Assembly (NCBI RefSeq): GCF_018446385.1
Contig: NW_024589879.1
Coordinates: 17,000 to 80,999, forward strand
Source: Zingiber officinale
Lineage: Eukaryota; Streptophyta; Magnoliopsida; Zingiberales; Zingiberaceae
Reading direction: 5' to 3'
Length of the DNA: 64,000 bases
Shown here: one piece after another, positions 9,939 to 20,919 of the stretch
Layout of the letters: each line of letters starts with the position of its first letter
Position numbering within the stretch: position 1 is the stretch's first letter
Notes under the pieces: generated by a model
The model's database searches: none
What the model was told of the DNA's origin: nothing
Seen by the model: only the letters and a program-made list of their open reading frames with translations
Position numbers and translations under genes: made by a program

Positions 9939-11457
9939 TGTTGGTGCAACATCCCTCAGGTCAAGGTTGACCTGGTTAACCAAGCTGAGTCTTGGTTTGG
10001 GTTTAGATGTTTGACAATAAGATATTGATCGAAGAAGAGTCAAGTAGGTCAAGGTTGACCGGATACTTGACTGGGAAGTCCTAACTGGCATGTTAGGCAG
10101 ATGGAAAATCCTGGTGAGTGAAGCCAGGTGAAAGTCCTAGTGAGTGAAGCTAGGCAGATGGAAAACCCTAGTGAGTGAAGCTAGGTGAAAGTCCTGGTGA
10201 GTGAAGCCAGGTGAAAGTCCTAGTGAGTGAAGCTAGGCAGATGGAAAACCCTAGTGAGTGAAGCTAGGCAAGGAAGGAAATCCAGATGGATCAAGAATGA
10301 TCGGACATCTGGTGTTGGGAAGTCCAAGTAGGTCAAAGGATTGACTGGATACTTGGCAAGGAAGGAAGTCCAGATGGGTCAAGGTTGACCAGACATCTGG
10401 TGGAAGTCCAAGTAGGTCAAAGGATTGACTGGATACTTGGCAAGGAAGGAAGTCCAGATGGGTCAAGGTTGACCAGACATCTGGTGGAAGTCCAAGTAGG
10501 TCAATGGAGTGACCGGATACTTGGCACGACGAGTAAAAGTCCAAGTGGGTCAAAGGGAGTGACCGGACACTTGGTGGGGAGTCCTAGCAGGTCAAGGGAG
10601 TAACCAGATGCGAGGCATGATGTACCAACAGGTCAAGGTTGACCGGATATTGGTTAGGGAGGTTTGGGACTTGGTTTTGGGCAAAATAGCGCCGGATCGA
10701 TCCGTGGATCGATCAGTGGGATCGATCGCTGGATCGATCCGCATTCTTCTGTCGCGAAGCTCGGATCGATCCGTGGATCGATCAGAGGTCCCGATCGATC
10801 AGCGATGGACGCGGCTGCTTCGCGCGATAAGCGATGGATTGATCCGTGGATCGATCCAGCGCGCTTCTGCACGCGGGATGCTCGGATCGATCCGTGGATC
10901 GATCCAAAGCCTCCCGATCGATCGGAACATTCGAATCGATCGGGATCCGCTGCGTCGGGTTTAAAGCCGCAGGCGAGCGTGGTCTTCGGCATCTCTTCAC
11001 GAGCTCTTCTCAGATTCATTCCAGCTCCTCCACAGCTCTCTACAAGCACGTGATCGCCAGTTCTTGAAGGTTCTTGGAGGCTTTCCAAGTCAAGAGGCGG
11101 ATCTATTGCAAGAGGAAGAAGTTAGGGTTAGGGTTTTTACTGCACATCTTGTAAGCTTTTGCTTAACTTGTATTTCCCTTTCTTCTTCTTGTATTGAGAG
11201 TGTTGTAGGGCTTCTCCGCCTTTGGTAGTTACCATAAAGGAGTGTTATTCATAGTGGAGGGTGTGTGCGTTGGTGTGGATCCTTGGATTAGTCACCTCTT
11301 GTGAGGTGGATACCAAGTAAAATCCTAGTGTTAGCGTGCTTGTGTTTGTTTCTGTATTTTCCGCTGCACATCCAAGAAGAAACAAGCAACGAAGCGCACC
11401 GAGCGAACGCGACGAGCTATTCACCCCCCCCCCCTCTAGCTACTTTTGGTCCTAACA
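9939..11457 (+). repeat. E1 LTR3 (1519 bp)
   Basis: It starts TGTTGGTGCAACATCCC after the polypurine tract and ends GGTCCTAACA. Compared with LTR2 it has a shorter 'gtgagtgaagc' minisatellite (about 10100-10275), one extra copy of the 'ccagatgggtcaaggttgacc' block near 10360-10490, and a longer C-run near the end. Confidence 0.9.
10691..10948. repeat. Palindromic ATCGAT cluster 4 (in LTR3)
   Basis: This is the counterpart of cluster 2. Several short overlapping frames on both strands are artefacts of the palindromes. Confidence 0.85.
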
Positions 11458-11494
11458 ATTCAGCCTTGTTAGACAACAAGTAACCTGAACTTTG
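11458..11494 (-). repeat. E3 LTR-A fragment between E1 and E2
   Basis: These 37 bp (attcagccttgttagacaac through gaactttg) match the E3 LTR-B at about 25946-25982. The last five bases (CTTTG, 11490-11494) are the target duplication of E2. E1 ends immediately to the left. Confidence 0.85.
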
Positions 11495-12576
11495 TGTAAG
11501 ACCGTTGAATTCGATAGAGGGGGGGTAAATATCGATTCGAAAATCTCGAGTTAAAACGCAGCGAAAAAGTAAGGAAGTAAAGAGATGAACACGGTTGATT
11601 TTTACTTCGTTCGGAGCCTGTGACGACTCCTACTCGAAGGCCCGTACTCCTTGAGTACTTTCGTTGGGCAATTCACTAGCAATTCGGATAATTACAATTT
11701 ACGTACAAATATTGCTAATGAAAGAAAAACAAAGCTATACCGACAACTAATGAATTAAAAGAAAACCGGAGTGAGTCGTCGAAGCTTTGTGAACGTCGTT
11801 GGAGCGCAGAGTAGCAGAGTGATTGAGCTCAGAGTTCTCAGAAAGCAGATGTATTGAAGCTCCTGCCTGGGGCTTCTTTTATATGCTGCTCCGGGCGCCT
11901 GGATCCCTTCCGGGCGCCTGGATCCCTTCCGGGCGCCTGGAATGTGACGTAACACTCCCAACCAGCATGCTCCAAGTGTCAACGTCGTCCTGGGGATAAA
12001 ACTTGCCTCCGGGCGCCCGGACCCCTCTTCTCTAGAAAGTCCTTCTCCTGTAAGAAAAGGTTAGTCCGAGGTAAAATGTACCCTGCAGCAAAGATTGTTA
12101 GCACAGTTTTATAGATAAGCAAAGTATGACTTAGATTCCGTCTTTCCGAGACCGGAATCTAGTCACGATCTCGACTTAGATATCCGAAATGGATCTAAGC
12201 CGGATCGACGCCTAATGTTCCCTTCCCGGGAACGCGTCCTCGCAGTCACTCCCCTCCAGTGACTTACCTTACTTACCTGCCAGACGTCCGGTCAGCCCTT
12301 CGACCCGTCTGGACTTCTCGCCAGCTATCCGGTCAGCCCGTCGACCTACCTGGACTTCTCGCCAAGCGTCCGGTCAGCCCGTCGACCCGCTTGGACTTCT
12401 CGCCAGCTATTCGGTCAGCCCGTCGACCTAGCTGGACTTCGTGCCAAACATCTGGTCGACCTGTCTGGACTTCTCCTGCACACTTTATCAAAGTGTCAGA
12501 CAACAACAGACTAACTTAACCTGATTTGTCATTCATCAAAACCTGGGTTAAATCGTTAGTGCTAACCGCACCAACA
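11495..12576 (-). repeat. E2 left LTR (3' LTR of the element)
   Basis: In plus coordinates it begins TGTAAGACCGTTGAATTCG and ends GCACCAACA. It holds about 40-bp tandem units (ccggtcagcccgtcgacc...ctggacttctcgcca) at 12280-12480. It differs from the right LTR by an extra 'ccgggcgcctggatccctt' repeat near 11890-11940 and about 27 bp near 12275. Confidence 0.95.
11876..11883 (-). promoter_or_regulatory. TATA box in E2 left LTR
   Basis: The minus strand reads TATAAAAG within a GC-rich setting in the LTR. The same box is at 20231-20238 in the 5' LTR, where it would drive element transcription. Confidence 0.5.
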
Positions 12577-13988
12577 ATCTCCCCCTTTTTGATGGAATGA
12601 CAACCTGGTTAAGTTAGTGAAAACATATGCAAGAAAAAAAACAAGCATTTAAAGGGTTTTTAAGTTAGTTTGTATTTTCAATTCTGGTTTAGCTAACTTA
12701 ACCACCTAACTCTCCCCCTTTGGCATTCATCAAAAAAATAAGCAAGAGTAAACAAGCATAGTGTAGAGTTACTGAAAACAATAACACTTAATCTTAAAAG
12801 ATAACTGAGTTTGGTTCAGAATTCAAGGGAAAAAAATATAATTTTTAAATCCAAGAAAATAAGTTGATTTGGGGGAGTATAAAGTTTTCAAAACTTGTAT
12901 AAAGCAGTAGCTTTTAGCTTTTAGAAAAACCAAAATTCCAAAACTAAGTTTGAAAAAATCTATTTTTCAAAACTAATTGAAATTTATTTTTCAACACTAA
13001 GTTTGTAAAAGATTCAATTTTCAAAATCAAGGAAAATGAGTTTGAGAAGCTTTAGTAAAAAAAAAAAATTTTGTAAAATTTAACCTTCAAATCAAAATGC
13101 CAAAATTAAGTAAAATCAAATTTTAAGAACTAGATTCAGGACAATTTTCAAAGTAAAGTTAAATTAAATTTAAATCTTTACTTTTAGTTTTCAAAGGAGT
13201 TTGGTAAAAGTAAGATCATATTTTTAGAATCTTTTTGTAAATTTTTTTTTTCAAAATCAAATTTTCAAAGTTTAAAAGTATTAGATTCAAAACCTTTCAA
13301 ACTTTCAAATTTTTGTAAAAAATTTCACAATTTTAAAAAAGTTGTTTGTAAACTTTGATTTTCAAAATTAAGCTTAAAATTCGTTTTGAAAAACTGAATT
13401 AGTTTTATTTCTCCCCCCTGAACCTGATATCTAAGATAAAGCTTTTGAAAATATTTGCTAAGAATTTTTAATATAAGATTTTCAAAGTAATTGGAGTAGA
13501 ATTTTCAAAAGAAATTTAAAAAAAACGCTTTAGTTAATCCTCCTGAATTTGATACTCAAATTTACATAGCTGTCTAACCAATCAGTTACTAACTAACTAT
13601 CAGAAAATAGCAGTTTTCACTTGGTTAGTCAGATTAAGTTGATTATAAGCAGTCAGTGTTTGATTTGACTGATGAGCTTAATCTGATTAATATCTGAGTT
13701 GTATTTAACGTCCAGACTTATGCCGATGCACTGATATAAGCATCTTAAGTCCAGACAGTTGACCTATGCATCTCACCCCTTTCTATGTTTTTCAAACACA
13801 AGCAAGGTAAACCTAAGGTGTTGGTGAGATGCTCAAAACTAATCCTATGGGTACATGCTTTCTAAGGATTCAAAAACTAATCTAAGGCCAAAACTGTTTT
13901 TGAAAATCTAAAAATGGAAAGTTTTGAAAATAGACAAATTTAACCTATAATTTGATGAAACCATTTTTGAGAGTATTTTTGAAATTTC
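12577..13988 (-). other. E2 3' non-coding internal region
   Basis: This AT-rich stretch lies between the pol stop and the LTR. It begins with the polypurine tract in reverse (atctccccctttttg). Runs of 'tttcaaaa' and 'aaattttcaaa' dominate, and no frame is supported. Confidence 0.7.
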
Positions 13989-16900
13989 CTAGTCTATTGA
14001 GCACATCCCTAATTGTCGTCGTAAGTTGCTAAATTCACTTTCAGGGAGTGGTTTTGTAAAAATGTCAGCTAAATTTGATTTAGATTCAATGTACTTGAGT
14101 TCAATATCACCTTTAGTAACATGATCCCTGATGAAGTGGTGCCTGATTTCAATATGTTTGGTTCTTGAATGATGCACAGGATTCTTGGTTAAGTTAATTG
14201 AACTTATATTGTCAATTAATACTTTTACATTTGTGATATTTAAGTTGAAATCTTTTAGAGTATGCATCATCCATAATAATTGTGCAACACATTCGCCTAT
14301 AGCTATGTATTCTGACTCAGTTGTAGATAGTGCAACACAGTGTTGCTTTCTACTAAACCAGCTGACAAGGGATGGACCAAGTAGTTGGCATCCACCACTT
14401 GTGCTTTTGCGGTCTAATTTGCATCCGGCATAATCTGAGTCAGAATATCCTATTAATTCAAAGTTGTTGGTCCTAGGATACCAAATTCCTACATTTGTGG
14501 TTCCCTTGAGGTATCTAAAGATTCTTTTGACTTGAGTCAAATGAGATTCTTTAGCACAGGTTTGGTATCGAGCACACATACTAACTGCAAATAAAATGTC
14601 AGGTCGGTTTGTAGCTAAGTAAAGTAGACTACCTATTGCGCTCCGATAATGTTTTAAGTCTACAGATTTCCCATTAGGATCATCATCTAGGATTGTGTTT
14701 ACGGCCATAGGTGTTTTTATTTCTTTAGCATTTTCCATTCCAAATTTTCTAAGTAACTCCTTAGTATATTTTTGTTGATAAATATAATTTCCCTCATTTG
14801 TTTGTTTGACTTGTAACCCTAGAAAATAAGTTAATTTTCCTACCAGACTCATTTCGAATTCGTGTTCCATTAGGTTTGTAAATTCGTTTAAAAATTCTGA
14901 GTTTGTCGAACCACAGATGATATCATCTACATAGATTTGAGCTATAAAAATATCTTCTTTTATTGATTTCACAAATAGTGTTGGGTCAACTTGACCTTGG
15001 TTGAACCCTTTAGAGATTAAGTAAGAGGTTAGTCTTTCATACCATGCCCTAGGTGCCTGTTTAAGTCCATATAATGCCTTTTTTAATTTGTAGACATAAT
15101 CAGGGTGTTCTAGGCTTTCAAAACCAGGTGGCTGACCTACATAAACTTCTTCTTTTATCAATCCATTAAGAAAGGCAGACTTGACATCCATTTGGTATAG
15201 TTTGAATCCTTTATGGGCTGCATAGCTTAGTAACATTCTAATGGACTCTAGTCTAGCTACCGGGGCATAAGTTTCATCATAGTCAAGTCCTTCAACTTGA
15301 CTGAACCCTTTGGCAACTAACCTGGCCTTGTTTCTAGTAATTTCTCCAGTTTCACTTAACTTGTTTCTAAATACCCATTTGGTTTCTATTATTTTCTTAT
15401 CGTTAGGTGGAGGTACTAGGTCCCAAACTTCATTGCGCTCAAATTGAGCTAATTCTTCTTGCATAGCTATGACCCAGTCTGGGTCAAGTAGGGATTCAAC
15501 TACAGTTTTGGGTTCAATATTTGAGATTAACGAGATTTGACTTAGGTTTCTGAAAGATGACCTAGTTTGGACCCTAAGGTCTGGGTCACCAATTATTTGA
15601 TCAGTAGGATGGTTTGGGTTGACTCTTATGGTTCTAGAAGGTTGACTTTCTTGTAGTTGTTCTTCTTCTTCATGATTTTGGGTTTGGTTTGTTCCTTCAG
15701 AATTGATATGTTCATGAACAGGGTCAACTGGTTGAGGTTGGGGTTGTTCTAGGTTTTGATTGGATTCTTTGAATTTTACATTGGTGGTTTCCTCAATTCT
15801 TAAGGTAACTTTATTATAAATTCTGTAGCCTCTGCTATTCAGAGAATACCCTAAAAAAATTCCATTTTCTATTTTGGAAGTGAATTTGCCTAAGTGTTCT
15901 CTAGTATTTAGGATAAAGGCTGGGCAACCAAATACCTTAAAGTGTTTTATATTAGGTTGTTTGTTGTAAAATATTTCAAAAAATGTTTTATTGTGTTTTT
16001 TGTTTAGTGTTGTTCGGTTTTGTACATAGCAGGCTGTACTAACAGCTTCTGCCCAAAAATATTTAGGTAAGTTGTATTCGTTTAGCATAGTTCTAGATGC
16101 TTCAAGTAAAGTTCTATTTTTCCTTTCTACAATTCCATTTTGTTGGGGAGTTTTAGGGCAAGAGAATTCATGATGATAGCCATTTTCAAGGCAAAATTTA
16201 TCAAAATTATGATTTTTAAATTCTCCTCCATTATCACTTCTGATTCTTTTAATTTTTATGCCTTTTTCATTTTCAATTTGTTTGCAGAAATTTGTAAAAA
16301 TTTCAAAGGTTTCATCTTTATTTTTTAAGAATTTGACCCAAGTGAACCTAGAATAGTCATCTATTATAACTAAACAGTATAGACTTCCATTTATTGATTT
16401 AACTCCATGGGAGTCAAATAGGTCTAAGTGTAAAAGTTCTAGGACTGAGTTGGTTTGGGATTCATTAATTGGTTTGTAGGTAGATTTTGTTTGTTTGCCT
16501 TGTTGACAAGCATTACATATCGTTAAATCTAAGTTAGGTAATTTTGGTAAGCCTCTAACTAGACCATTTAATTTAGTTATGTTTCTGAAATGTGTGTGTG
16601 ACATTCTTCTATGTCATAACCAGGTTTCTTCTTTTTGTGTTAAATAACACTTGACTGAAGAAGTGGTTAAGTTAATGGCATAAATATTGTCTTTTCTAAA
16701 GCCTTTTAGGTTTATAGTTGGATTATCTAGATGTTTGATCAAACATTCTGTAGATAGAAATTTTACCTTATACCTAGTGTCACATAATTGACTTATGCTC
16801 AGAAGATTGTATTTAAAATTTTCAACAAGTAGAACATTTGTAATTATGAAATCTATTTTTAATTCAATATTACCTATACCAATTATCTTGAGTTTACCGT

Positions 16901-17009
16901 TGTTTCCAAAGGCAACTGTTCCTAGGCTTTTGTAGGTTAATTGAGTGAACTTGGTGTGATCTCCAGTCATATGTTTGGAGCAACCACTGTCCAAAATCCA
17001 CTTGGTTTC
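13989..17009 (-). pseudogene. pol: E2 pol polyprotein, one in-frame TGA
   Basis: On the minus strand the frame starts before an aspartic protease active site (DSGCSKHMTGD, about 16990). Next come the GAG-pre-integrase His/Cys region (HRRMSH ... CNACQQGK) and the integrase core with its DDE residues ([28 protein letters not shown]). Reverse transcriptase follows ([12 protein letters not shown] and catalytic YVDD), then RNase H ([15 protein letters not shown]). The tail ([10 protein letters not shown]) is typical of Ty1/copia. A TGA at about 16610 sits where relatives have Trp just before the HRR motif, splitting protease from integrase. Everything downstream is open for 871 codons. The break is recent-looking because no other stop or frameshift is visible. 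Function in the intact family is polyprotein cleavage, reverse transcription and integration. Confidence 0.95.
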
Positions 17010-17944
17010 CTACAACAAGTAGGATTTTTATGTTAGTCTTAGTTTATCAATTTTTAATCAATCATTATTTAAAAAAAATCTTAATTTTGAAATTAATTTA
17101 AGTTTAAAATTTTGAAGTTAATTTTTAAGTTAAAATTAAAATTTTGAAATTAATTTTTAAGTTAAAATTAAAATTTTGAAATTAATTTTTAAGTTACAAT
17201 TAAAATTTTGAAATTAAGTTAAAATTAAAATTAATTTTTAAATTAAAATTAAAATTTTGAAATTAATTTTTAAGTTAAAATTAAAATTTTGAAATTAATT
17301 TTTAAGTTAAAATTAAAATTTTGAAATTAATTTTTAAGTTAAAATTTTGAAATTAATTTTTAAGTTAAAATTGAAATTAATTTTTAAGTTAAAATTAAAA
17401 TTTTGAAATTAATTTTTAAAGCTTTATTCATCTCACCCGAACTATATTATCAATCAGGGAATCCTATGATTTTGTGAGATGAAATTGGTTTGATTACAGA
17501 CTTTTGGTTTAACTTGTGTTAGATTCAGACTTAGCTTTGGTTTCCACAAATAGACATTCTTCGGATAAACTTCTAAGCTTGGTGAGTCACAAGGACATCA
17601 TTAGGAGTAACCAACCTTTCGAGGTTTTCCGAATAGTCCTATCCACGGAACTTAGTACTAAATCTTGGTCTAACTAGTTAGGATTCATTTAAGGGTAGTT
17701 TCGGTTAGTTCCACTTGGCCAAATGCACCAGATCGAAACCATATCTTTCTAGACATGCGATGCCCAAGTTTCCCTAATGTACTATCATCCAAAAATTTCA
17801 CCAATACCATGATTCAAGTTAAACTTGGTCTCTAATTCTAATTGCCCTGCCGGGTTTGTTAGTTTTGGGTTACCCTGTCGGGTAAGTTAGTTTTTGGAGG
17901 TGCCAGCTATTCTGGAGCCTCTCCCTGAATTATTGGCCATTAAT
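16995..17944 (-). other. E2 spacer between gag and pol, with AT-rich tandem repeat
   Basis: This spacer of about 950 bp separates gag from protease. At 17080-17420 a unit of about 33 bp (aattaatttttaagttaaaattaaaattttgaa) repeats roughly ten times. At its pol side the minus strand has a branch-point-like GACTAAC (17032-17038) about 25 nt before a TAG|GAAACC acceptor-like junction at 17010/17009. It may behave as an intron; this is inference. Confidence 0.5.
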
Positions 17945-19624
17945 TTAAGTTTTAATTTTAGGCTTGTATCGATTCTTTTTATAGTTATAATCAACTTGGT
18001 GATAATCTAAATTTTGTTGAGTTTTGAATTTTGATTTTAATTTAGATTTATTTTTTTGTTTTTGATCTGATTTATTCAAGTTTATATAATGTATTTTATC
18101 TTTAGGTATATAGAATTGATTAAGTCCTACTTGCGTGGTTAAGCACGCTTTCGGGACCCAAGCTTGTTTAGTTGCTTTGTGTTGGGTTAATAATGATTTA
18201 AAGGTTTTGTTTGAGTTTGACTTATAACCAAGTCCGGTTTTATTATAGCATGTCTTTTGGTTATTTAGAATTAAATCTAAATTTTTAGATCTTGTTGTGA
18301 ATTTTTCCAACATTTCCTTTAACTTATTAAGTTCATTTTTTAATGATAAATTCTCCTCCTCAAGTGTTCGATCTTGAGTTGGATTCGAATTTTTTAATTG
18401 TTCCTTGAGGTTTTGATTTTCCTCAAGAAGCGATTTATTTTTATTTTCCAATTTAACTAATTTTTTATTTAAACACGAGATAATTCTAAAGAATTTACGA
18501 TTTAAGTTTAGGTATACCTCTTTGGAACCTTCGGAAACGAGTACGGACTCGTGGCTCGATTCGGGTTCGGACCCGTCTTCCGATTCCTCTGATTCGTCTT
18601 CCGTTTCAGCTTCGCGAGCCATCAGCGCGAGGTGACTTTGGTGCTTTTGCCTTTCTCCCTCTGATTCGTCTGAGGAGGAATCGTCCCATGTTGCTTTGAG
18701 GGCTTTCTTCTTTGTTGACTTTGGTTTGTCAAGTTTCAATCTTGGGCATTCGTTCTTGTAGTGCCCCTTTTTGTTACATCCGAAACATGTGACATTTCTT
18801 GAGTCGGCTGGCGAACTGATCTTCTGAAGATCCTGTTTGCTGAAGCTTCTCTTTTTCCTGGTGAACATTTTCCTTACCAGGTTCACCAGGTGTTCTTCGT
18901 CTTCAGAGTCTTGATCGGAATCTTCTTCGGATTCAGGCTTGTTCTTCTTTTCTTTAGAGGAACCTGCAAATAAAGCTACACTTTTCTCGACCCCGGCGTT
19001 AGTTTGCTCATGAAGTTCTAATTCACAAAAGAGTTCGTCCAATTTTAATTTAGATAAATTTTTTGAAATTTTGTAGGCATCTACGATTGATGCCCACAAA
19101 TTGTTTCGCGGAAAAGCATTTAACGCGTACCTGATTAAGTCTCGGTTCTCCATTTGGTGGCCTATCGCGTGGAGACCGTTGAGGATATCTTTGACCCTCG
19201 CGTGGAGCTGACTTGCCGTTTCTCCTTCCTGCATTTTTATATTAAAAATTCTATTTAACAGCAAATCTCTCTTTGTTACCTTCGCGTCGCTTGTTCCTTC
19301 ATGCAGCTCGATCAGTTTATCCCAAAGCTCCTTAGCGTTTTGATGCGGTCCGACCCGGTTCAGTTCTTCTCGTGTTAGTCCGCAGTGTAGTGTATTGATG
19401 GCTTTGTTTTCAATTGATGCCTTTTTCTTCACATCATTTGTCCAGTCTTCAGGGTCTAGTACGTTCCCGGAGTTGTCTACTGGAATTTTGTAAGCCTTTG
19501 TGACGCTCATCCATTGGTCGTAGTCTGTCTTCATGTAGACCTCCATTCTCCTCTTCCAGTATGAAAAGTCATCCCCGTTGAATAGAGGAGGACGTACTGT
19601 GCTGAAGCCTTCTTGTTGAGACAT
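17945..19624 (-). CDS. gag: E2 gag polyprotein (559 aa)
   Basis: The open frame begins MSQQEGFSTVRPPLFNGDD at 19624, about 225 bp after the LTR. The N-terminal two-thirds is a copia gag domain (FSYWKRRMEVYMKTD; later LWDKLIELHEGT and MQEGETASQLHARVKDIL). One CCHC zinc knuckle (CFGCNKKGHYKNECP) lies near residue 280, then an acidic Ser/Glu/Asp-rich stretch (SDESEGER). A long coiled coil follows (KNKSLLEENQNLKEQL and EEENLSLKNELNKLKEML), with a basic tail. The protein would form virus-like particles in the cytoplasm and bind element RNA. It appears intact. It is expressed from the 5' LTR at 19851-20919 and ends before protease, so pol must be made by splicing, reinitiation or readthrough. Confidence 0.92.
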   Translation of the reverse strand: MSQQEGFSTVRPPLFNGDDFSYWKRRMEVYMKTDYDQWMSVTKAYKIPVDNSGNVLDPEDWTNDVKKKASIENKAINTLHCGLTREELNRVGPHQNAKELWDKLIELHEGTSDAKVTKRDLLLNRIFNIKMQEGETASQLHARVKDILNGLHAIGHQMENRDLIRYALNAFPRNNLWASIVDAYKISKNLSKLKLDELFCELELHEQTNAGVEKSVALFAGSSKEKKNKPESEEDSDQDSEDEEHLVNLVRKMFTRKKRSFSKQDLQKISSPADSRNVTCFGCNKKGHYKNECPRLKLDKPKSTKKKALKATWDDSSSDESEGERQKHQSHLALMAREAETEDESEESEDGSEPESSHESVLVSEGSKEVYLNLNRKFFRIISCLNKKLVKLENKNKSLLEENQNLKEQLKNSNPTQDRTLEEENLSLKNELNKLKEMLEKFTTRSKNLDLILNNQKTCYNKTGLGYKSNSNKTFKSLLTQHKATKQAWVPKACLTTQVGLNQFYIPKDKIHYINLNKSDQKQKNKSKLKSKFKTQQNLDYHQVDYNYKKNRYKPKIKT

Positions 19625-19835
19625 TATAAACTACACACACGAAATTAACTGGAAAAATATCCCAAGACTTCATCTTGGATTAGCAGTGCGAGAGAAACAG
19701 AAACTCTAAGTTGGTGTTGCACCAATTTAGATTTTAAATGCAAAAAAAATCTTCCAAAAAGATAATAATATCAGTTTTTAAAAAAAATTTCACCCCCTAT
19801 CTGTTTGGTGGTTGCACCAAATCAGAGCGGAACTT

Positions 19836-19848
19836 GGCTCTGATACCA
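19836..19848 (-). other. E2 primer-binding site
   Basis: The minus strand reads TGGTATCAGAGCC just inside the 5' LTR, complementary to initiator tRNA-Met, as in E1. Confidence 0.9.
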
Positions 19849-19850
19849 CT

Positions 19851-20919
19851 TGTAAGACCGTTGAATTCGATAGAGGGGGGTGAATATCGATTCGAAAATC
19901 TCGAGTTAAAACGCAGCGGAAAAGTAAGGAAGTAAAGAGATGAACACGGTTGATTTTTACTTCGTTCGGAGCCTGTGACGACTCCTACTCGAAGGCCCGT
20001 ACTCCTTGAGTACTTTCGTTGGGCAATTCACTAGCAATTCAGATAATTACAATTTACGTACAAATATTGCTAATGAAAGAAAAACAAAGCTATACCGACA
20101 ACTAATGAATTAAAAGAAAACCGGAGTGAGTCGTCGAAGCTTTGTGAACGTCGTTGAAGCGCAGAGTAGCAGAGTGATTGAGCTCAGAGTTCTCAGAAAG
20201 CAGATGTATTGAAGCTCCTGCCTGGGACTTCTTTTATATGCTGCTCCGGGCGCCTGGAATGTGACGTAACACTCCCAACCAGCATGCTCCAAGTGTCAAC
20301 GTCGTCCTGGGGATAAAACTTGCCTCCGGGCGCCCGGATCCCTTCCGGGTGCCCGGACCTCCGGGCGCCCCCCGGGCCCCTCTTCTCCAGAAAGTCCTTC
20401 TCCTGCAAGAAAAGGTTAGTCCGAGGCAAAATGTACCCTGCAGCAAAGATTGTTAGCACAGTTTTATAGATAAGCAAAGTATGACTTAGATTCCGTCTTT
20501 CCGAGACCGGAATCTAGTCACGATCTTGACTTAGATATCCGAAATGGATCTAAGCTGGATCGACGCCTAATGTTCCCTTCCCGGGAACGCGTCCTTGCAG
20601 TCACTCCCCTCCAGTGACTTACTTTACTTACCCTTCGACCCGTCTGGACTTCTCGCCAGCTATCCGGTCAGCCCGTCGACCTAGCTGGACTTCTCGCCAA
20701 GCGTCCGGTCAGCCCGTCGACCCGCTTGGACTTCTCGCCAGCTATCCGGTCAGCCCGTCGACCTAGCTGGACTTCGTGCCAAACATCTGGTCGGCCCGTC
20801 GACCTGTCTGGACTTCTCCTGCACACTTTATCAAAGTGTCAGACAACAACAGACTAACTTAACCTGATTTGTCATTCATCAAAACCTGGGTTAAATCGTT
20901 AGTGCTAACCGCACCAACA
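19851..20919 (-). repeat. E2 right LTR (5' LTR of the element)
   Basis: In plus coordinates it starts TGTAAGACCG and ends GCACCAACA. A TATA box (minus strand TATAAAAG) lies at 20231-20238. It is followed at 20920-20924 by the CTTTG duplication. Confidence 0.95.

Larger units (their letters stand above)
1388..11457 (+). mobile_element. E1: gag-only LTR retroelement with three LTRs and two internal copies
   Basis: The order is truncated LTR1 (1388-1484), primer-binding site, gag and non-coding tail (1487-5735), LTR2 (5736-7253), a second internal copy lacking primer-binding site and gag start (7254-9938), then LTR3 (9939-11457). Both internal copies end in the same polypurine tract followed by TGTTGGTGC, and all LTRs end CCTAACA. 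No protease, integrase, reverse transcriptase or RNase H frame was found, so the element is non-autonomous. The 3' flank ATTCA matches the target found inside the E3 LTR at about 25946. The 5' flank is lost under the CACTA insertion. Confidence 0.85.
11495..20919 (-). mobile_element. E2: nearly complete Ty1/copia retrotransposon (9.4 kb)
   Basis: LTRs of 1082 bp (11495-12576) and 1069 bp (19851-20919) flank gag and pol on the minus strand. The primer-binding site adjoins the right LTR and the polypurine tract (reverse: atctccccctttttg) adjoins the left one. A perfect 5-bp duplication CTTTG lies at 11490-11494 and 20920-20924. All copia domains are present in the order gag, protease, integrase, reverse transcriptase, RNase H. 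One in-frame TGA breaks pol, so this copy is probably not autonomous. Confidence 0.95.

Noticed and set aside
10251-11088. Overlapping frames in LTR3
   Set aside because: These are shadows of minisatellite and palindromic repeats in the LTR; the same occurs in LTR2.
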